Origin: an uncultured Lachnospiraceae bacterium
GTDB lineage: Bacteria > Bacillota > Clostridia > Lachnospirales > Lachnospiraceae
Length of the DNA stretch: 36,625 nucleotides
Direction: 5' to 3'
Assembly: GCA_947589055.1 (NCBI GenBank)
Contig: CANPZL010000023.1
Span: 1-36,625 of the forward strand
Under the pieces are notes generated by a model. That model was given only the letters and a program-made list of their open reading frames with translations. It was not told the origin of the DNA and did not search any database. Below are positions 33,281-36,625 of this stretch, in pieces; the stretch's first letter is position 1; each line of letters begins with the position of its first letter. Position numbers and translations under genes: made by a program.

Positions 33281-34333
33281 TCATTGAACAGCTTCATAAA
33301 CCTCAAGTCCTGTCATGACTGTTATTCCTAATTGTTTACCGGCAGGTTCCAGATTGTTACCGCTTTCAAACTGGTAGAAGCATACATATGGCGAATCCTT
33401 CTTATATCCATGAATATCCAGTGTTAAAACCATAAGGATAAGGCATATCATTCCGGCAAACAACAAAATTAACCGGCTTCTCCAATTTCCCTTATAAAAG
33501 GGCAGTCGTTTTCCGCCCGTCAATATCAAAAATAATACCGGAAGAAAAAGGACTATTCCCCAAGACAGGACAACAGAAAAGCCCTTGTCCATATTATTTG
33601 AATATACCTCCAATAATTGTAGTTTTTCAGGAAATACGGTCAGATTAAAATAGCTGTCGGTTACCGTATGATAAAACATCTGAAAATCATAATATCCACT
33701 CAGCAAAACCATAAATATCACCGTTAATACATAATTTACCTTCGCTGAAAAAAGGGAAACGACGATCGCTATAAAACACCCAATTCCCATAGATGCCAAT
33801 AACGGATATAAAATATGTAAACTAGATCTATGGTATAAGCTAAAATGTAACAGAGCCTCCATAAAAGCAAGACTTCCCATCCAAAACAATACAGGCCACA
33901 GGAAATACTTTCTTTTGATTACTTCCTGTGAGGAATTGAGTTGCTCCGGTTTTCTCTGTCTCACCTTCTCTTTCTTTTGTTGTTGCTCCGCCTGTTTTCT
34001 TGCTTCCTCCACTTTCTGTTGCTGTAGCTCCGCCTGTTTTCTTGCTTCCTCCGCTTCCTGTTGCTGCTGCTCTGCCTGTTTTCTTGCTTCCTCCTCTTCC
34101 TGTTGCTGCTGCTCTGCCTGTTTTCTTGCTTCCTCCGCTTCCTGCCGCCGCTGCTCCGCCTGCTTTCTTGCTTCCTCCTCTGCTTGTCGTCTGACTTCTT
34201 CTCTTTGTTTACGTTCCCTTTCTTCTTCCGGTGTCTCATACAGTTGAATATCGGAAAGCAATTGGTCAGCTTCTGTCAATATTCGATTCAGTTCCTTATC
34301 ATTATAATTTCTCATCTGTATCTCTTCCTGCAT
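33281..34333 (-). CDS. Coiled-coil protein with five membrane helices, function unknown
   Basis: 350 residues. Residues about 1-35 are a short helical lead-in, and about 36-125 a Glu/Arg/Gln/Lys-rich coiled coil with five 14-residue repeats. Five hydrophobic segments follow (about 146-170, 174-198, 200-224, 255-280, 288-308) and a 40-residue tail ends in LGITVMTGLEVYEAV. The five-helix layout and the tail recall the membrane part of LTA-synthase/sulfatase-type proteins, but the catalytic alkaline-phosphatase-like domain is missing. Coiled coil and tail probably face opposite sides. The ATG at 34333 is 9 nt after the purL stop; an ATG six codons in has a better SD (GGAAGAG). Likely co-transcribed with purL. 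Confidence 0.75.
   Translation of the reverse strand: MQEEIQMRNYNDKELNRILTEADQLLSDIQLYETPEEERERKQREEVRRQAEEEARKQAEQRRQEAEEARKQAEQQQQEEEEARKQAEQQQQEAEEARKQAELQQQKVEEARKQAEQQQKKEKVRQRKPEQLNSSQEVIKRKYFLWPVLFWMGSLAFMEALLHFSLYHRSSLHILYPLLASMGIGCFIAIVVSLFSAKVNYVLTVIFMVLLSGYYDFQMFYHTVTDSYFNLTVFPEKLQLLEVYSNNMDKGFSVVLSWGIVLFLPVLFLILTGGKRLPFYKGNWRSRLILLFAGMICLILMVLTLDIHGYKKDSPYVCFYQFESGNNLEPAGKQLGITVMTGLEVYEAVQ
33968..34177 (-). repeat. Five 42-bp tandem repeats (EEARKQAE-type)
   Basis: Five consecutive units of 14 residues (codons 53-122), each beginning EEARKQAE and continuing with six Gln/Glu/Arg/Lys-rich residues. The DNA units are close copies without spacers. The same low complexity creates long spurious open frames on both strands here. 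Confidence 0.9.
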
Positions 34334-34342
34334 TAGATTTCA

Positions 34343-36625
34343 TTACCGGAAATACTCAACACCGGATTCAAAGATATGCTGATTTTGCTCACCATAGATA
34401 TTGACTGCAACCGAATCGCCTCTTCGCTCGGAATGAGCCATTTTTCCAAATACCCGTCCATCCGGTGATGTGATCCCTTCAATCGCACAATAAGAACCAT
34501 TGATATTATAATCCTCATCCATTGTAGGATTCCCATTTACATCTACATACTGTGTTGCAACCTGTCCATTTGCAAACAGTTCTTCCAGCCATTTTTGTCC
34601 AGCTACAAAGCGTCCTTCTCCATGCGAAGCAGGCACAGCATACACGCCTCCAAGCGTCGCCTTTTGCAGCCAAGGCGATTTATTCGTTACCACCTTTGTA
34701 TATACCATTTTAGACTGATGGCGTCCGATGCTATTCATCGTTAATGTAGGAGAATCTGCTGTTTGCGGACGTATCTCTCCATATGGAACCAGTCCCAGCT
34801 TGATCAATGCCTGAAAACCATTACAGATGCCTAATATCAAACCGTCTCTCTCCTTTAGCAGCTTCATGACCTCTTCCTGTATTTTTTCATTTCGAAATGC
34901 GGTAGCTATAAACTTGCCGGAACCATCCGGCTCATCTCCGGCTGAAAATCCGCCGGGGAACATGATGATCTGCGCATTTCGGATTCCCTCAACAAATGAT
35001 TCCACAGAATCTCGGATACCCTGTGCATTTAAGTTCTTAAATACTACCGTTTGAACCTCTGCTCCTGCCCGTTCAAATGCCATAGCAGAGTCATATTCAC
35101 AGTTTGTTCCCGGAAATACCGGAATAAACACCTTCGGCCTTGCCACCTTATGTTTACATACATAAATATCCTTTGTATCAAATATGCCTGTTGAAACCGG
35201 TGCTTTCTCTACTTCCGAATGTGTCGGATATACCCGTTCCAAAGTTCCAGTCCAAGCCTGTAAGGCTTCTTCCATCGAAAGAGTCACATTCTCATATTCC
35301 AATACTGCCTTATCTGTCACCTGTCCGATCACAGTTCCTGCCACGCCCAGAGTTTTCAAATCCTCCTGCGCCACTTCCAGAATAATGGAACCATAATCCT
35401 TTGCTGCCAAAGCAGTTTTTGGAATACCGGAAATTTTTACACCAAGCTTATTTCCAAAAGCCATCTTGCTGACAGCCTCCAGGATTCCCCCAAAGCCTAC
35501 CGCATAAGCCGAATAAACCTTACCTGCTTGAATTGCCTTATACAATTCATAATATGATTCCAGAACAAAAGCGTAATCCGGTATATCATATGCATCCTTC
35601 CGAATATCCATCTTTACTAACAGATTACCGGCCTTTTTTAATTCCGGTGTTACGATCTCTTTCCCATCTGCAACATCGACTGCAAATGATACCAATGTAG
35701 GCGGTACATCAATGTCATTAAAGGAACCGGACATACTATCTTTTCCGCCGATTGATGGCAGCCCTAATCCCATCTGGGCATCATAAGCGCCAAGCAGTGC
35801 GGCCATAGGCTTTCCCCACCGCTCCGGCTTGTCTCCTAACCGTTCAAAATACTCCTGAAAGGTAAAACGGATCTTGGATACGTCACCGCCGGCAGCTGCA
35901 ATCTTCGCTACTGAATGGAGTACTGCATAAATTGCCCCATGATAAGGACTCCAGCTGGACAAATAGGGGTCATATCCATAGCTCATCATAGTAACAGTAT
36001 TGGTCTTTCCCTTTAATACCGGCAATTTAGCAATCATAGTCTGGATAGGCGTCAGCTGATAGATTCCGCCATATGGCATCGTAACTGTTCCTGCACCGAT
36101 CGAGCTGTCAAACATCTCTACCAGGCCCTTTTGGGAGCATACATTCAAGTCAGACAAAATAGCAAGCCATGCTTTCTTCACATCTTTCATATCCGGCAGC
36201 TGTTCAAAATAATTTGCTTCCTTTTTAGGCATTTCCACTACAACATCTGTTTCTTGATGAGCGCCATTGGTATCCAGAAATGCTCTGGACAAGTTTACGA
36301 TCTCTTTTCCCCGCCAGCAAAGCACCAATCTGGGTTCCTCTGTCACTTCCGCCACCACAACGGCCTCTAAGTTTTCTTCTTCTGCGTAAGAGAGCATTTT
36401 TTGTACATCCTTTGGCGCCACCACAACTGCCATCCGTTCCTGAGATTCAGAAATCGCCAGCTCCGTTCCATCCAGCCCTGCATATTTCTTCAAAACCAGA
36501 TCCAGATTGACCCGAAGTCCGTCTGCCAGCTCGCCGATTGCGACCGATACGCCGCCGGCGCCGAAATCATTACATTTCTTTATCAGACAGGCAACCTCTT
36601 CCCGTCTGAACAATCGTTGCAGTTT
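34343..36625 (-). CDS. purL: Phosphoribosylformylglycinamidine synthase, partial (N-terminus off the right edge)
   Basis: Single-chain FGAM synthase of purine synthesis: FGAR, glutamine and ATP to FGAM. The frame is open to the right edge (KLQRLFRREEVACLIKKCND), so about 760 C-terminal residues of an enzyme of about 1,250 are present. Seen are the C-terminal part of the synthetase region (NDFGAGGVSVAIGELADG; LPSIGGKDSMSGSF) and the class I glutamine amidotransferase domain (FPGGFSAGDEPDGSG; catalytic Cys in ILGICNGFQALIKLG; His/Glu in PASHGEGRFV). It ends with AHSERRGDSVAVNIYGEQN. This fused form with an internal amidotransferase is the clostridial type, unlike the separate PurL/PurQ/PurS of Bacillus. 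Confidence 0.96.
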   Translation of the reverse strand, partial: KLQRLFRREEVACLIKKCNDFGAGGVSVAIGELADGLRVNLDLVLKKYAGLDGTELAISESQERMAVVVAPKDVQKMLSYAEEENLEAVVVAEVTEEPRLVLCWRGKEIVNLSRAFLDTNGAHQETDVVVEMPKKEANYFEQLPDMKDVKKAWLAILSDLNVCSQKGLVEMFDSSIGAGTVTMPYGGIYQLTPIQTMIAKLPVLKGKTNTVTMMSYGYDPYLSSWSPYHGAIYAVLHSVAKIAAAGGDVSKIRFTFQEYFERLGDKPERWGKPMAALLGAYDAQMGLGLPSIGGKDSMSGSFNDIDVPPTLVSFAVDVADGKEIVTPELKKAGNLLVKMDIRKDAYDIPDYAFVLESYYELYKAIQAGKVYSAYAVGFGGILEAVSKMAFGNKLGVKISGIPKTALAAKDYGSIILEVAQEDLKTLGVAGTVIGQVTDKAVLEYENVTLSMEEALQAWTGTLERVYPTHSEVEKAPVSTGIFDTKDIYVCKHKVARPKVFIPVFPGTNCEYDSAMAFERAGAEVQTVVFKNLNAQGIRDSVESFVEGIRNAQIIMFPGGFSAGDEPDGSGKFIATAFRNEKIQEEVMKLLKERDGLILGICNGFQALIKLGLVPYGEIRPQTADSPTLTMNSIGRHQSKMVYTKVVTNKSPWLQKATLGGVYAVPASHGEGRFVAGQKWLEELFANGQVATQYVDVNGNPTMDEDYNINGSYCAIEGITSPDGRVFGKMAHSERRGDSVAVNIYGEQNQHIFESGVEYFR

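Noticed and set aside
33915..34247. Cysteine- and leucine-rich open frames on the plus strand opposite the coiled-coil gene
   Set aside because: They are complements of the low-complexity EEARKQAE repeats, without SD or promoter.
36611..36613. TTG at 36613 as the start of PurL
   Set aside because: The frame stays open to the window edge, and the protein starts in the middle of the synthetase region, so the gene is simply truncated by the window.

Overview
The window is chromosomal DNA from a low-GC Gram-positive anaerobe, most likely a Lachnospiraceae-type clostridium. The signs are a clostridial single-chain PurL, an [FeFe]-hydrogenase-family protein with ferredoxin domains, a DUF6033-like protein, strong AGGAGG-type Shine-Dalgarno (SD) sites, sigma-A promoters (TTGACA-17-TATAAT type) and U-tailed intrinsic terminators. 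No rRNA, tRNA, CRISPR array, insertion sequence or prophage gene was seen. Most genes lie on the minus strand, and every gene-free stretch is shorter than about 270 bp.

Layout. 1-2985 (minus) holds translation and secretion housekeeping: lepB (cut by the left edge), rplS with its own promoter and a probable autoregulatory L19 leader, trmD, a 66-residue orphan, and yebC. 3072-7177 (minus) is nnr (NAD(P)HX repair), alr, a MazF/NdoA endoribonuclease with no antitoxin gene beside it, and a soluble CorC-like CBS protein. 7383-9353 (plus) is an ABC-F ATPase whose 3' end overlaps icd on the other strand by 44 bp. 10603-13556 (minus) is a three-gene unit: a variant [FeFe]-hydrogenase-like protein, a two-helix membrane protein with a charged linker, and a 62-residue membrane peptide resembling a sorting signal. 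13754-18217 holds a lytic transglycosylase, two small or uncharacterised genes, an MBL/beta-CASP nuclease-like protein and an intracellular-type subtilase.

20496-28884 (minus), with the hydratase below it down to 18208, reads as one eight-gene operon: leuB-ilvD-ilvB-serC-serA-asd-DUF4190-aconitase-family hydratase. Gaps are 15-44 nt and one promoter lies upstream of leuB. It joins branched-chain amino acid, serine and aspartate-family synthesis. Its best intrinsic terminator lies inside the coding sequence of the convergent subtilase. leuC-leuD form a separate minus-strand unit, divergent from a LysR regulator that is the likely controller. Between leuB and leuCD sit a plus-strand coiled-coil gene made of near-identical 21-bp repeats and a histidine phosphatase. 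The right end holds purL (cut by the right edge), followed by a gene with a 14-residue-repeat coiled coil and a five-helix membrane domain.

Most of the window is ordinary metabolism. The less ordinary features are the embedded terminator and the convergent 3' overlaps, the heptad-repeat gene, the hydrogenase/membrane-peptide operon, the large hydratase in an amino acid operon, a candidate leader peptide coupled to the LysR gene, and the orphan MazF.
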